This document shows, piece by piece, positions 56,553 to 64,000 of a DNA stretch of 64,000 nt. Under the pieces are notes generated by a model that was not told the DNA's origin, made no database searches, and saw only the letters and a program-made list of their open reading frames with translations. The stretch's first letter is position 1. Every line of letters starts with the position of its first letter. This stretch comes from Geminisphaera colitermitum TAV2 (lineage in GTDB: Bacteria > Verrucomicrobiota > Verrucomicrobiia > Opitutales > Opitutaceae), in the NCBI RefSeq assembly GCF_000171235.2, contig NZ_ABEA03000161.1:35220-99219 (forward strand), given 5' to 3'. The position numbers were made by a program, and so were the translations under genes.

Positions 56553-58157
56553 TCAGCGCCCGATCGGGCTGCTGTCGTTGCCGTCGCCGGCGTGTCGTTT
56601 CGAGTCGTCCCAGGCGAGAACCTGCTTTGCCGCGTCGAGTTGCGGGCGTAGTTCCGCGTAGGATACAGCTTGGACGGCGGCGTCGCCGGCGCGGCGCGCG
56701 GTGGCGGCGGCAATGGCGGCGCTCTGCGCGAGGATCATGAACACGGGCTCCATGCGGATGGAACCAAAGGCAATGTGCGAAGCCGAGAGTGCCACGGGCA
56801 CGAACAGGTTTTGCACGTTGTCAGCCTTTGCCGGCACGATGGCGCGGTAGCTGATCGGATACGGCTTGGGCAGGCGCACCTGCACGTCGCCTTCGTTTTT
56901 GACGTGGCCGTTTTCGTCAACGAAACGGCGGCAATTGTGCGAGTCCATCGTGTAGGCGGCCATGCCGATGGCGTCGTCCGCCTTCTGTTTCGAGAGGCAG
57001 TGGTGCTCGGTCATGACGAGATCGCTGACCATGCGGCGGCCTTCGCGGATGTAGAGTTGGTTGGGCCAGTTGCCGCTGTCGGTGAACTCGTCCTTGGCGA
57101 GTCCCCATGTGTTCACTTTTTGCTGGATGTCGGCGGGCACGGCGGGGTCGTTGGCGTAGAACCACCAGAGGCCCTGCACCCAGGTGACGTGGGCTTGGAA
57201 GAGTTTTTCGCGCTCCTCGTGCGAGGCGGTGGGCCAGGCGTAGTTGGCGCCGATGTAGTCGCTGGAGACGGCGCCGTGGTTGTTGGTGTCTGTCTTGAGT
57301 CCGCGGATACGGTCGTGTTTGTTGAATGTCTCGCGCCAGCCGGTGGCGAGGTAGCGGGCAAGGAGTTCGTAGGCCTGCCGGTCGTAGTTTTGCGGCTTCG
57401 GGAAAGGCACAAGGTTGTCCTTTTCCTGCGTCATGCAGATGCGGAAGTTGTAGGCCTGCACGCGGTGGTCGCCTGCGCCGGGTTCGGGACGCCCGGGTTC
57501 GATGCCGGGGAGGAGTCCGCTCTTCGGGTCGCCGGGGACGATGTAGGGATCGACGGGGTTGTCGAACTGGTGCTTGGGGTGGACGATCTGACCGTTGAGC
57601 GCCTCGCCGTAGGTGGCGTTGCCCTCGCGTCCCACGGTGAACCTGACGCCGGCGGCGGCCATGAGGTCGCCTTCGTAGGAGCAGTCGATGAAGTAGGGGG
57701 CGCGGGCGCGGGCGCCGTTGGTAAAGGTGATTTCGGTGACGCGGCCTTCGAAGGTGGCGGCGGTTTTGAAATAATGACCGTGGTGGACGGTGACACCGAC
57801 CTCGGCGAGCCAGGCGTTGAGGACTTTTTCGGCGGCGGAGGGTTCGAAACGCCACTCGGCTTCGCAGTCGTAGTGCTGGCCGAGGCGCTGGTAAAATTCG
57901 AGGGCGAGACCGCCGATGGCGTCCTTGTTGCCGAAGTCGGTGAAGCCGAGACCGCCGGTGGTCAGGCCGCCGACGTGGGTATGGGGGTTGAAGAGCGCGA
58001 CGGAGAGGCCGAGGCGGCGCGCCTGGATGGCGGCGGCGCAACCGGCGGCATTGGCCGAGTAGATGACGAGGTCGGCTTCATACGCGGGCTGGTCGGCGGA
58101 CACGGCGGGGGCCGGACGATAATAAGCGGGATGGGTGGTGCGGGTGTTGGTGTTCAT
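56553..58157 (-). CDS. FAD-dependent oxidoreductase
   Basis: 534 residues. Belongs to the FAD_oxidored family: dinucleotide fold YEADLVIYSANAAGCAAAIQ, then RLGLSVALFNPHTHVGGLTT and GGLGFTDFGNKDAIGGLALE. Later YFIDCSYEGDLMAAAGV, the region around VHPKHQFDNPVDPYI, and C-terminal IVPAKADNVQNLFVPVALSA SHIAFGSIRMEP. There is no signal peptide. Enzymes of this family in Verrucomicrobiota and Planctomycetota are abundant beside sugar-utilisation genes but their substrates are mostly unknown. Convergent with the secretion operon. Confidence 0.85.
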   Translation of the reverse strand: MNTNTRTTHPAYYRPAPAVSADQPAYEADLVIYSANAAGCAAAIQARRLGLSVALFNPHTHVGGLTTGGLGFTDFGNKDAIGGLALEFYQRLGQHYDCEAEWRFEPSAAEKVLNAWLAEVGVTVHHGHYFKTAATFEGRVTEITFTNGARARAPYFIDCSYEGDLMAAAGVRFTVGREGNATYGEALNGQIVHPKHQFDNPVDPYIVPGDPKSGLLPGIEPGRPEPGAGDHRVQAYNFRICMTQEKDNLVPFPKPQNYDRQAYELLARYLATGWRETFNKHDRIRGLKTDTNNHGAVSSDYIGANYAWPTASHEEREKLFQAHVTWVQGLWWFYANDPAVPADIQQKVNTWGLAKDEFTDSGNWPNQLYIREGRRMVSDLVMTEHHCLSKQKADDAIGMAAYTMDSHNCRRFVDENGHVKNEGDVQVRLPKPYPISYRAIVPAKADNVQNLFVPVALSASHIAFGSIRMEPVFMILAQSAAIAAATARRAGDAAVQAVSYAELRPQLDAAKQVLAWDDSKRHAGDGNDSSPIGR

Positions 58158-58258
58158 GATGCAGCGAAAGGCTCACTGGTTCTTACGGGTTTGAGTGAAA
58201 TGCAATGCGCGGAAAGATTAACTGTAAAGTCAGGGGAGGGCACCGCCCATCCAGAATA

Positions 58259-58455
58259 TCTCACGCGGAGGCGCGGGGGCGCGGAGAAATGAAAACAAGA
58301 GGAATCAGAAATCGCACACGAAGACACGAAGGGTTTCCCGCCACGGCGCAACGGGCGCAACGGCTGAGAGGCAGAGAAGAATCTCACGCAGAGACGCAAA
58401 GGCGCAGAGAAAACAAACAATAAAAATCAGTTTCTTCTCTGCGCCTGCGTGAGAT
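58259..58455. repeat. Cluster of 'TCACGCAGAGACGC' repeats
   Basis: TCTCACGCGGAGGCGCGGGGG at 58,258 and TCTCACGCAGAGACGCAAAG (58,382-58,401) are direct copies; TTCTCTGCGCCTGCGTGAGA (58,435-58,454) is an inverted copy. Between them is a 'cgacacgaag / ccgccacggcgcaacgg' type segment. No coding sequence is apparent between 58,158 and 58,542. Confidence 0.65.
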
Positions 58456-58542
58456 ATTTCGGATTGGGAAATGGTATCGGAGGCACCAGCAGGCTGATGA
58501 CGTGGCGTCCGTTGCGCCGTGGCGGGAAACTCTTCTTACCAG

Positions 58543-58703
58543 CTGATGTTACGCGGACGTTTGCTAAGGAGCGGCGGTCTCCAGGCCGCCGGACGAGGCG
58601 CAACGCGCCTCGCCTCATGCAGTTCAGCATTCAAACGGGCGACGCTTCGCGTCGTCCGGCGGCCTGGAGACCGCCGCTCCTTGCTTCGGCTGCGTAACAT
58701 CAG
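58543..58703. repeat. 161-bp nested palindrome
   Basis: Outer arms CTGATGTTACGC / GCGTAACATCAG, inner arms GGAGCGGCGGTCTCCAGGCC and GCCGCCGGACGA (58,569-58,600) inverted at about 58,651-58,681. Two small hairpins lie in the loop (GAGGCGCAACGCGCCTC; GGCGACGCTTCGCGTCG). It looks like a REP/BIME-type composite element. Confidence 0.75.
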
Positions 58704-58993
58704 TTACCAGATGGAAGATGGAAATCATGCTCTTGTCCGGTTCTTGGAAATTTTTAGAAGTTCCCACAAGTATTTCCGTCTCTGCATTTTTTTGCGCCTT
58801 TTGTGCCTTTTTGCGGCCATCAACTGTGGAATATAGGATAAAACGGCTTGACGCGCTGATCTGAGCCCGTCTTTTTCTGCCGCACATTTGCGTCAGGGAC
58901 GCGCACACCGGATCAACGAACAACCGAAACTACTTGGGTCAAACCCGCTAACTGCTTGAAAATGAGCTTAAACGCGACATACGGGACTACACA
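58704..58993. other. Non-coding stretch, nothing recognised
   Basis: About 290 bp between the palindrome and the 8-bp array. It has ordinary base composition, with no convincing open frame, RNA gene or promoter. The segment near 58,730-58,840 (TTTTTTGCGCCTTTTGTGCC) resembles degenerate copies of the TGCGCC repeat family. Confidence 0.4.
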
Positions 58994-59118
58994 AAGCTCC
59001 CAAGCTCCCAAGCTCCCAAGCTCCCAAGCTCCCAAGCTCCCAAGCTCCCAAGCTCCCAAGCTCCCAAGCTCCCAAGCTCCCAAGCTCCCAAGCTCCCAAG
59101 CTCCCAAGCTCCCAAGCT
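58994..59118. repeat. Tandem array of 8-bp AAGCTCCC units
   Basis: Fifteen perfect copies of AAGCTCCC (58,994-59,113) plus AAGCT, followed by the palindrome AGCTTAAGCT. Because 8 is not a multiple of 3, the array is open in several frames as an 8-residue repeat (LGAWELGS on the minus strand), which I regard as fortuitous. Confidence 0.9.
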
Positions 59119-59179
59119 TAGCTTAAGCTGTGTCAGCATAGAACACCCAAACAAGGGGGTACCATGTCCGGACGGGACG

Positions 59180-59581
59180 ATGGCGGAACGGGACGCGATT
59201 TCCCATCATCGGGAGACGACGTCCCATTACTCGGACGTGGCTTCCCATTGCTCGGACGTCACGTCCCATCACTCGGACGCGGCTTCCCATTACTCGGACG
59301 TCACGTCCCATTACTCGGACGCGGCTTCCCATTGCTCGGATGTCACGTCCCATCACTCGGACGCGGCTTCCCATTGCTCGGATGTCACGTCCCATCACTC
59401 GGACGCGGCTTCCCATTGCTCGGACGTCACGTCCCATTACTCGGACGCGGCTTCCCATTGCTCGGACGTCACGTCCCATTACTCGGAAGCGACGTCCCAT
59501 TCGCCAGAAACGGCGTCCCGAAGGGCTCATTTTGCCTCTTTTGACCGCAACCACAACTCCCAATCCAAGGAAAACTCATGA
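59180..59581 (+). CDS. Possible heptapeptide-repeat leader protein (133 aa) over the 21-bp array
   Basis: A frame through the 21-bp array codes for repeats of the form SHxSDxx (for example SHCSDVTSHHSDAAS). It ends with TGA overlapping the ATG of the next gene (ATGA at 59578), which would couple translation. The protein would be Ser/His/Asp-rich and could bind metal. Two other plus frames and one minus frame across the array are also open, as expected for a unit divisible by 3. The coding claim therefore rests mainly on the overlap. The array may instead be non-coding. Confidence 0.3.
   Translation: MAERDAISHHRETTSHYSDVASHCSDVTSHHSDAASHYSDVTSHYSDAASHCSDVTSHHSDAASHCSDVTSHHSDAASHCSDVTSHYSDAASHCSDVTSHYSEATSHSPETASRRAHFASFDRNHNSQSKENS
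59201..59515 (+). repeat. Tandem array of fifteen 21-bp units with phased palindromes
   Basis: Units begin TCCCAT at 59201 and every 21 bp to 59495; consensus TCCCATTRCTCGGACG plus five variable bases. Two unit types alternate (ending GTCACG or GCGGCT), giving a 42-bp super-period. At each first-type junction lies GGACGT-C-ACGTCC, perfect at 59254, 59296, 59422 and 59464, and with one change (GGATGT) at 59338 and 59380. No spacers, so not a CRISPR array. Confidence 0.9.
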
Positions 59582-60315
59582 GTAACCACATGGCCCGCAA
59601 CTACCTGCCCGTAACCGAGACGGAAGCCTACCTATGGCTGACCAACCTTGCGCAACAACTACCCTCCGTGGCCAACCTGCTCGGCATCGGGCAAAAAGCC
59701 ACCCCCTTGGTGCAAGCCGCGCAACTACTCACCGACACCCACCGCTACCATCAAGCCACCCGCAGTCTGGCCGAAGAACGCACCGCCAACAAAAACGAAG
59801 CCGCCTGGAACCCCATCGGCCAACACGTTTATGTGCGCCCCACCACCACCGACACCGGCCCCCAAGCGACCCAAAGCGCCGAAGCCGGAGCCTACCCCCT
59901 GGCCATCGCCCTATGCGACGACATCCTCAGCAACCGGAGCGGCAAACTCGATCAGGCAATAAAAGACCTCCTGCGCCTCAATCCCCTGCCCAAACACCTC
60001 CCCGGAGCGGTCACCGGAGCCAAACCCCAATACGAAGCCTATATCGACCACAACCAGCTCACCGTCAAACTCACCAAAGCCGGCTATCAATATTTTATGG
60101 TGAAGATCGATCACGGCACGGGCGAGTTCGACGCCGAGCACGTGGTGCACGAAAGCCCCTTCAAAGACCCCACCCCCCTCCCCACCGACACACCGCAGAT
60201 GTGGCGCGTGCAGGTGTTTGGATACGCCAAAGGCAACCACGTGGGCATCCCCGGCGACATTATAGACGTAGCCGCCAAAGCCTACCTCGCCGAACACTCC
60301 GAAGGCACCGGCTGA
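59578..60315 (+). CDS. Protein of unknown function downstream of tandem repeats
   Basis: 245 residues from ATG 59578, with AAGGA seven bases upstream. Residues 1-140 are helical (YLPVTETEAYLWLTNLAQQL, LVQAAQLLTDTHRYHQATRS, LALCDDILSNRSGKLDQAI-like). Residues about 150-245 are beta-rich and fibronectin/Ig-like (YEAYIDHNQLTVKLTKAGYQ, FMVKIDHGTGEFDAEHVVHE, WRVQVFGYAKGNHVGIPGDI). No signal peptide. The two-part layout reminds me of a family of uncharacterised ~220-250-aa proteins in Bacteroidota and other phyla, but that is a weak memory-based comparison. Its link to the arrays is positional. Confidence 0.6.
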   Translation: MSNHMARNYLPVTETEAYLWLTNLAQQLPSVANLLGIGQKATPLVQAAQLLTDTHRYHQATRSLAEERTANKNEAAWNPIGQHVYVRPTTTDTGPQATQSAEAGAYPLAIALCDDILSNRSGKLDQAIKDLLRLNPLPKHLPGAVTGAKPQYEAYIDHNQLTVKLTKAGYQYFMVKIDHGTGEFDAEHVVHESPFKDPTPLPTDTPQMWRVQVFGYAKGNHVGIPGDIIDVAAKAYLAEHSEGTG

Positions 60316-60407
60316 TTTCTCCCATTCTCCCGCACGATGAGAAACCAAAACCCAAATGATATTCCGAGTGGCGCGGGCTTTTTCTGCCAATCGCCCGCAA
60401 TCCGATG

Positions 60408-60722
60408 TAGCGCAGGCGTCCCGCCTGCAATCCAGCCTGCTGCGCGAAGCGCCGCACTCCATAAAAGTCACCGCGCTTCGCGCAATAGACAAGATGGCAG
60501 GCGAGACGCCTGCGCTACGTCAGCATGCGGGCGGGACGCCCGTGCTCGCGATTCGATGCCACGTCCTGCATACGCGGGCGTCGCAAGCGACGCCCCTTGT
60601 GGCGCGGGCGTCCGCCCGCAGACGGCGAAGCCGCCGGGATTGGCGCCGTCCACGGTCAGGATGGCCGTGCCACGCCGGAGCCTGCCCGTCATTCTTAATT
60701 ATTAATTCTTAATTATTAATTC
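60408..60722. repeat. Composite palindromic repeat region
   Basis: GTAGCGCAGGCGTCCCGCCTGC (60408-60429) is inverted at 60497-60518 (GCAGGCGAGACGCCTGCGCT-AC), with GCGCGAAGCG/CGCTTCGCGC nested inside. It is followed by GCGGGCGGGACGCCCG (60528-60543), TCGCAAGCGACG, GGCGCGGGCGTCCGCCCGC and GACGGCGAAGCCGCC hairpins. It ends with the AT-rich direct repeat TTCTTAATTATTAATTC (60,692-60,722). The 445-bp gap between genes holds nothing else that I can identify except the promoter of the next gene, not resolved. Confidence 0.7.
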
Positions 60723-60759
60723 CTCCTCCCCTCCCTTTCCCCCCGTTCGTAACCAACAA

Positions 60760-62943
60760 ATGAATACCAAAATAAAAACAACGCCACGCATCGCAGGCAC
60801 GCTTCGGCGGGCCTTGCTCGCTCCTCTCGCCGGAGGCGGCTTTATGCTACGCCTCCTCCTGGCGGTCTTCACGGCATCCCTCGCCGCCTCACCGCTCAAC
60901 GCCTGGACCATCAAATTCCTTACGCCGGCAGCTCCGGTGAGCCCCCTGGTTTCCACTGGGACCGATTATAGCATCTTTCGCAGCTTTCTGACGGCGACGG
61001 GGGCTACGGTAGTCGTTGGGGGTAACAACAGCCTCGCTACGCATACGATCGGGAGTGCCGATGCCGTGATCGTTGATGCGCTTAGTGGCGGCAAAACTTA
61101 TACGGATGACGAACTCAGCGTCCTGGCGGCTCTCCGCGACAGCAATGTGCCCGTTCTGGTTTTCGGGGAGAATGTCACTTCTATAATGGGGAATTGGGCT
61201 TCGAGCAATGCTCAATTGGCCACCCTTATCGGAGCCACTGCTGATGCCAGTACAAATGGGGCAAATACGCAAACGGTCAATTCGGCAGCATGGCCAATCC
61301 TGACCCAGGGGGTCACCTCGGTCGCGTTTACTGCTGCGGGCAAATTCAGTGCTATTGGCACAGGCAACATCGCTATCACGTCAGACAACACGATCGTCCT
61401 CGCCGAAAACAACAAGAACTTCCTCGTGGCGCTGGATATTAATTGGCCGTCGAGCGGTAGCGGTGGCGCTGTCGGCACCAACGCCCAGTTCGCCCGGAAC
61501 GTCGCCACGTTTCTGACGACGGCGATCGTGCCCCCGCCGACGATCGACAGCTTCAGCGTGAGCGCGGCCCCTGCGACGCCGACGGCGGCGATCGAGGCCA
61601 ACCCGACGGTGGGCAACGGCACGCTCGACACGACGGTGACATGGACGACGAGCAACGCCGCCACGGTTTCCCTGAGCGGCCCCGGCTTCGACCCGTCCGC
61701 CCCCGCTGCGGCCAGCGGCAGCCAGCCGGTGACGGTATCCGTGATCGGCGAGCACACTTTCCGGGTGACGGCCAGCCCCGCGCCCGCGACCCTGAGCTGG
61801 ACGAGCACCGGAGCCACCACGCTCACGCTCATCACCCCCGTGGGCACCGAGATCGACGTGACGGGCCAGACGGGCTACGCCGCCGCCGCCACCGCCGGCA
61901 CCTGGACCCTGCGCGCCACCAACGCCAACGGCAATGCCACCCGCACCGTGACGGTGGATATCCCCGCGCCCGCGATCGCGCTGGCGGGCGTGGAGGTGCT
62001 TCCCCTGCCCACGATCCCGCCGGTGATCGACGATGGCACCGTCACGGTGATACCCGACCCCGACGTGCCCGGCAGCATCGTCATCGGCGGCGGCATCGTG
62101 CCGCCCGATCCCGCAGACCCCGACCAGTCGCAGGTTTTCGGCACCGAACAGATATTCCTCGTGACGACGACGGACCTTGAGAACGGTCCGTGGACGCCAG
62201 CCGCCCGTTCCACCTACACGGTGGAGGTGAGTCCCGAGGGCGACATCCTTGCGGTTGTCACCGCCCCCCACGCCGACCAGGCCCGTTTCTGGCGTCTGGC
62301 CACGACGCTGCACCCGGTGGATGTCAACGGCGCCCCCCGGCCCGACGCTCCGGTGCTCTACAGTTGCGTCCCCTTCGGCCAATACAAGGTCACGGTGCCG
62401 GCGGGGAAGCGGAAGTTTGTCGCGTATCAACTCGACCAGACCGGAACGGGCAGCATCGCGCTGGGCCAGCTAATCCCTGCCGCGCCGATGAACACGGCAG
62501 CCGCCCGCTGGGCGGGTGGCAGCAAGCAGGAGGTCATGATGATGCGCAACGGCTGGTCACAAGGCTTCACAGTGGGACTGGGCGAGGCGGTGCTGGTCAA
62601 CAATCCCGCGGCCACACCGTTTACGGTGACGGTGACGGGCACAGTGCCGTTGTCGGCTACTGCGACGCTGGCCACGAACGTAACCACCGCGGCGGGTTCG
62701 ACCTTGCCGATCGCTTCGGCGATCACCGGCTTTTCGGTGACGCCGGTGCTCAACGATATGCTCACGGAGACCGCCACCGGCATATCCACCGAGCACATCT
62801 ATCTTCGCAACGGCTGGTCCGGCGGCGTGCCCGCATTCGGGATCGGCGAAGGGTTCCTCTACTCCCGCAAAGGTGCTCCGGCCGCTTGGGCGCAGGAGAT
62901 CACCCTCACCACAGACACGCCCGATCTGGGTATTCAGAAGTAA
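60760..62943 (+). CDS. Large secreted surface protein
   Basis: 727 residues. The signal region is long: a basic N terminus then LLLAVFTASLAASPLNA|W. Residues about 50-260 form an alpha/beta domain (SIFRSFLTATGATVVVGGNN, DAVIVDALSGGKTYTDDELS, ALRDSNVPVLVFGEN) that resembles a glutamine-amidotransferase-like or DUF4350-type Rossmann fold. Residues about 260-420 are Ig/beta-sandwich-like repeats (VTWTTSNAATVSLSGPGFDP, TLSWTSTGATTLTLITPVGT). The C-terminal half has two copies of a '(M)RNGWS-x-G ... G-x-GE' motif (MMRNGWSQGFTVGLGEAVLV; YLRNGWSGGVPAFGIGEGFL). Probably cell-surface; function unknown. Confidence 0.55.
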   Translation: MNTKIKTTPRIAGTLRRALLAPLAGGGFMLRLLLAVFTASLAASPLNAWTIKFLTPAAPVSPLVSTGTDYSIFRSFLTATGATVVVGGNNSLATHTIGSADAVIVDALSGGKTYTDDELSVLAALRDSNVPVLVFGENVTSIMGNWASSNAQLATLIGATADASTNGANTQTVNSAAWPILTQGVTSVAFTAAGKFSAIGTGNIAITSDNTIVLAENNKNFLVALDINWPSSGSGGAVGTNAQFARNVATFLTTAIVPPPTIDSFSVSAAPATPTAAIEANPTVGNGTLDTTVTWTTSNAATVSLSGPGFDPSAPAAASGSQPVTVSVIGEHTFRVTASPAPATLSWTSTGATTLTLITPVGTEIDVTGQTGYAAAATAGTWTLRATNANGNATRTVTVDIPAPAIALAGVEVLPLPTIPPVIDDGTVTVIPDPDVPGSIVIGGGIVPPDPADPDQSQVFGTEQIFLVTTTDLENGPWTPAARSTYTVEVSPEGDILAVVTAPHADQARFWRLATTLHPVDVNGAPRPDAPVLYSCVPFGQYKVTVPAGKRKFVAYQLDQTGTGSIALGQLIPAAPMNTAAARWAGGSKQEVMMMRNGWSQGFTVGLGEAVLVNNPAATPFTVTVTGTVPLSATATLATNVTTAAGSTLPIASAITGFSVTPVLNDMLTETATGISTEHIYLRNGWSGGVPAFGIGEGFLYSRKGAPAAWAQEITLTTDTPDLGIQK

Positions 62944-62995
62944 ACCATTTATCGGCCCTCAAGCTGGTAAGAATCAAAGAAAGACATCCATCATT

Positions 62996-63661
62996 ATGAA
63001 AACATCAATCAAAGCATCCGTCATCGCCCTCGTGGCGCTGATAGCAAGCCATGCCGCATGGGGCGCTTCGCCCCCGGCGAGTGTCAACTTCTCCAACGAT
63101 CCCGATTACTTCGGGAGTGGAAACAAGTTCCTGGACGAGGACGGCAACGGGTTGTCGGGCTACGACAACTACGTGATCGGCCTCTGGTATCAGACCTATG
63201 GCACCACCGACCAGTGGACGTTTCTGGGCGGCGGGCTCTTCGAGGACAGGATATATCCGGAGTACGGGATCGAAGCCGGCTATGTCGAATCGACGCCTGG
63301 AGGCGGGATTCCAGTCTACACCCAGTCGTCTTGGACGCTGGAAGGCGGTTGGCTCACCGGAGATACCATTACGTTCATGGCTCGCGCCTGGCAGTATCCT
63401 GGCGATGCGACGGTAGCCACCATTACCAGTCTCCAGCAGTTGGAGGACAGTTTTTACAACTTGGTCACCGGCAGCAAGTATGCCGAGGTTACTTGGCAGA
63501 GCGTCGATGTTGACCCTGATTTCGGGACAAACATCGGCGTCAACTTCCCCGGCGCGGTGCTCGACCAGGTCGTGGGCGCGGTGCCGGAGCCTTCGACGTA
63601 TGCGGCGCTGGCCGGACTGGCGCTGCTGGCCTACGCCTACGTGATGCGCCGTCACCGGTAA
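62996..63661 (+). CDS. PEP-CTERM anchored secreted protein
   Basis: 221 residues from ATG 62996. Signal peptide (MKTSIKASVIALVALIASHA, cut near AWGA). The C terminus is a canonical PEP-CTERM sorting signal: VPEPSTYAALAGLALLAYAY followed by VMRRHR. The mature domain is short, Gly/Asp/Trp/Tyr-rich and beta-like (YVIGLWYQTYGTTDQWTFLG). Exosortase would process the tail and attach the protein to the surface or exopolysaccharide. It follows the large secreted protein by 52 bp and may be co-expressed. Confidence 0.9.
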   Translation: MKTSIKASVIALVALIASHAAWGASPPASVNFSNDPDYFGSGNKFLDEDGNGLSGYDNYVIGLWYQTYGTTDQWTFLGGGLFEDRIYPEYGIEAGYVESTPGGGIPVYTQSSWTLEGGWLTGDTITFMARAWQYPGDATVATITSLQQLEDSFYNLVTGSKYAEVTWQSVDVDPDFGTNIGVNFPGAVLDQVVGAVPEPSTYAALAGLALLAYAYVMRRHR

Positions 63662-63668
63662 GTCAATC

Positions 63669-64000
63669 GGAGGGCGGGTTTTTATTGCCAATCCCCGCCA
63701 GACGCGGCGCAGCCGCGCCCATCCGGGAAAAACGGAAGGGCGGTGCTTCGCACCGTCGGCGGGTCGGGAGACCCGCCCTCCATAGGTATTAACCACGGAG
63801 GCAACAGAGGGCCGGGCTTCATAGGAATGCAAATCAAAGGTTCCCTGTCTTCTGTGCCTCTCGTGGTTCCTCTAACAAGGCGACGTTTGCGTAGCTTCAA
63901 TGATTGAGCAGTATAAGTTGAGATATAGGGTTCTTCGACATTTTCAATGGTTCGACATGGAGTGCGGCGATTCATCGCCGCTTTCGACGGATCGTTTTAA
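63669..64000. repeat. Palindromic repeats to the window end; no gene seen
   Basis: GGAGGGCGGGT (63669-63679) is inverted as ACCCGCCCTCC (63771-63781), enclosing GCGGCGCAGCCGCGCC and CGGTGCTTCGCACCG hairpins; same family as 56,425-56,541. Next, AACCACGGAGGCAACAGAGG (63791-63810) is inverted near 63,850-63,870 (TGTGCCTCTCGTGGTTCC). A last hairpin, GCGGCGATTCATCGCCGC, is at 63965-63982. I see no coding sequence in the last 339 bp. Confidence 0.65.

Noticed and set aside
58994..59118. Octapeptide-repeat protein (LGAWELGS) on the minus strand
   Set aside because: An 8-bp unit is automatically open in several frames; there is no ribosome binding site or protein-like flanking sequence.
59201..59515. 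CRISPR array
   Set aside because: The 21-bp units are directly contiguous with no unique spacers, and no cas gene is nearby.
59123..59563. Minus-strand heptapeptide repeat protein (MGRDVRA/MGSRVRV)
   Set aside because: It is one of four open frames forced by the 21-bp periodicity; unlike the SHxSDxx frame it has no overlap or coupling with a real gene.

Overview
The window is GC-rich DNA from a Gram-negative bacterium, most likely a member of the Verrucomicrobiota close to Opitutaceae. That placement is an inference from three things: a PEP-CTERM anchored protein, a type II secretion pseudopilin operon, and dense families of palindromic intergenic repeats (boxes of the 'GCGGGCGGGACGCCCGC', 'TCACGCAGAGACGC' and 'TTGGATGTTGGATG' kind). 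No rRNA or complete tRNA lies in the window.

Positions 1 to about 49,587 are the right-hand part of a prophage whose left end lies outside the window. It runs from a giant open polyvalent protein (5' end off the window) through a tail/neck/capsid/scaffold block read leftwards (6.0-13.5 kb), a divergent portal/tail-fibre/lysis block read rightwards (13.6-24.2 kb), and a long leftward block of replication, DNA-modification, anti-defence and recombination genes (24.2-46.5 kb). It ends with a rightward immunity cassette (46.6-47.9 kb), an integrase (48.1-49.4 kb) and a duplicated 3' half of a tRNA-Ser gene that marks the attachment site. The capsid resembles the N4 gp56 (DUF4043) family. Early functions include a DnaB-N/RepA-like helicase, a DEAH helicase, RecT, RusA, a PD-(D/E)XK nuclease, MazG, a SNF2-like helicase and two DNA methyltransferases. 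Two genes look dedicated to overcoming host defences: a Tad1/Acb2-family signal sponge and a DpdA-like 7-deazaguanine DNA transglycosylase.

The least conventional prophage locus is the immunity cassette. A CI-like repressor is translationally coupled to a free-standing EF-Tu domain 2-like protein, which is overlapped by an SprT-like zinc protease. This recalls both ImmR/ImmA control of lysogeny and the EF-Tu-cleaving Lit exclusion protease of prophage e14, although no such function is demonstrated here.

From 49.7 kb on is host chromosome. Seven consecutive genes form a type II secretion block: a GspC-like protein, pseudopilins G, H, I, J and K, and L- and M-like assembly proteins. This block carries three long poly-C tracts, two of them inside coding sequence. 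In two pseudopilins the start codon and prepilin leader appear to be built from an invading genomic repeat. It is followed by a convergent FAD-dependent oxidoreductase and a 1.4-kb repeat-rich region. That region holds a 161-bp palindrome, fifteen 8-bp repeats, and fifteen 21-bp repeats whose embedded 13-bp palindromes recur every 42 bp. A 245-aa protein of unknown function follows, then a large secreted protein and a PEP-CTERM protein.
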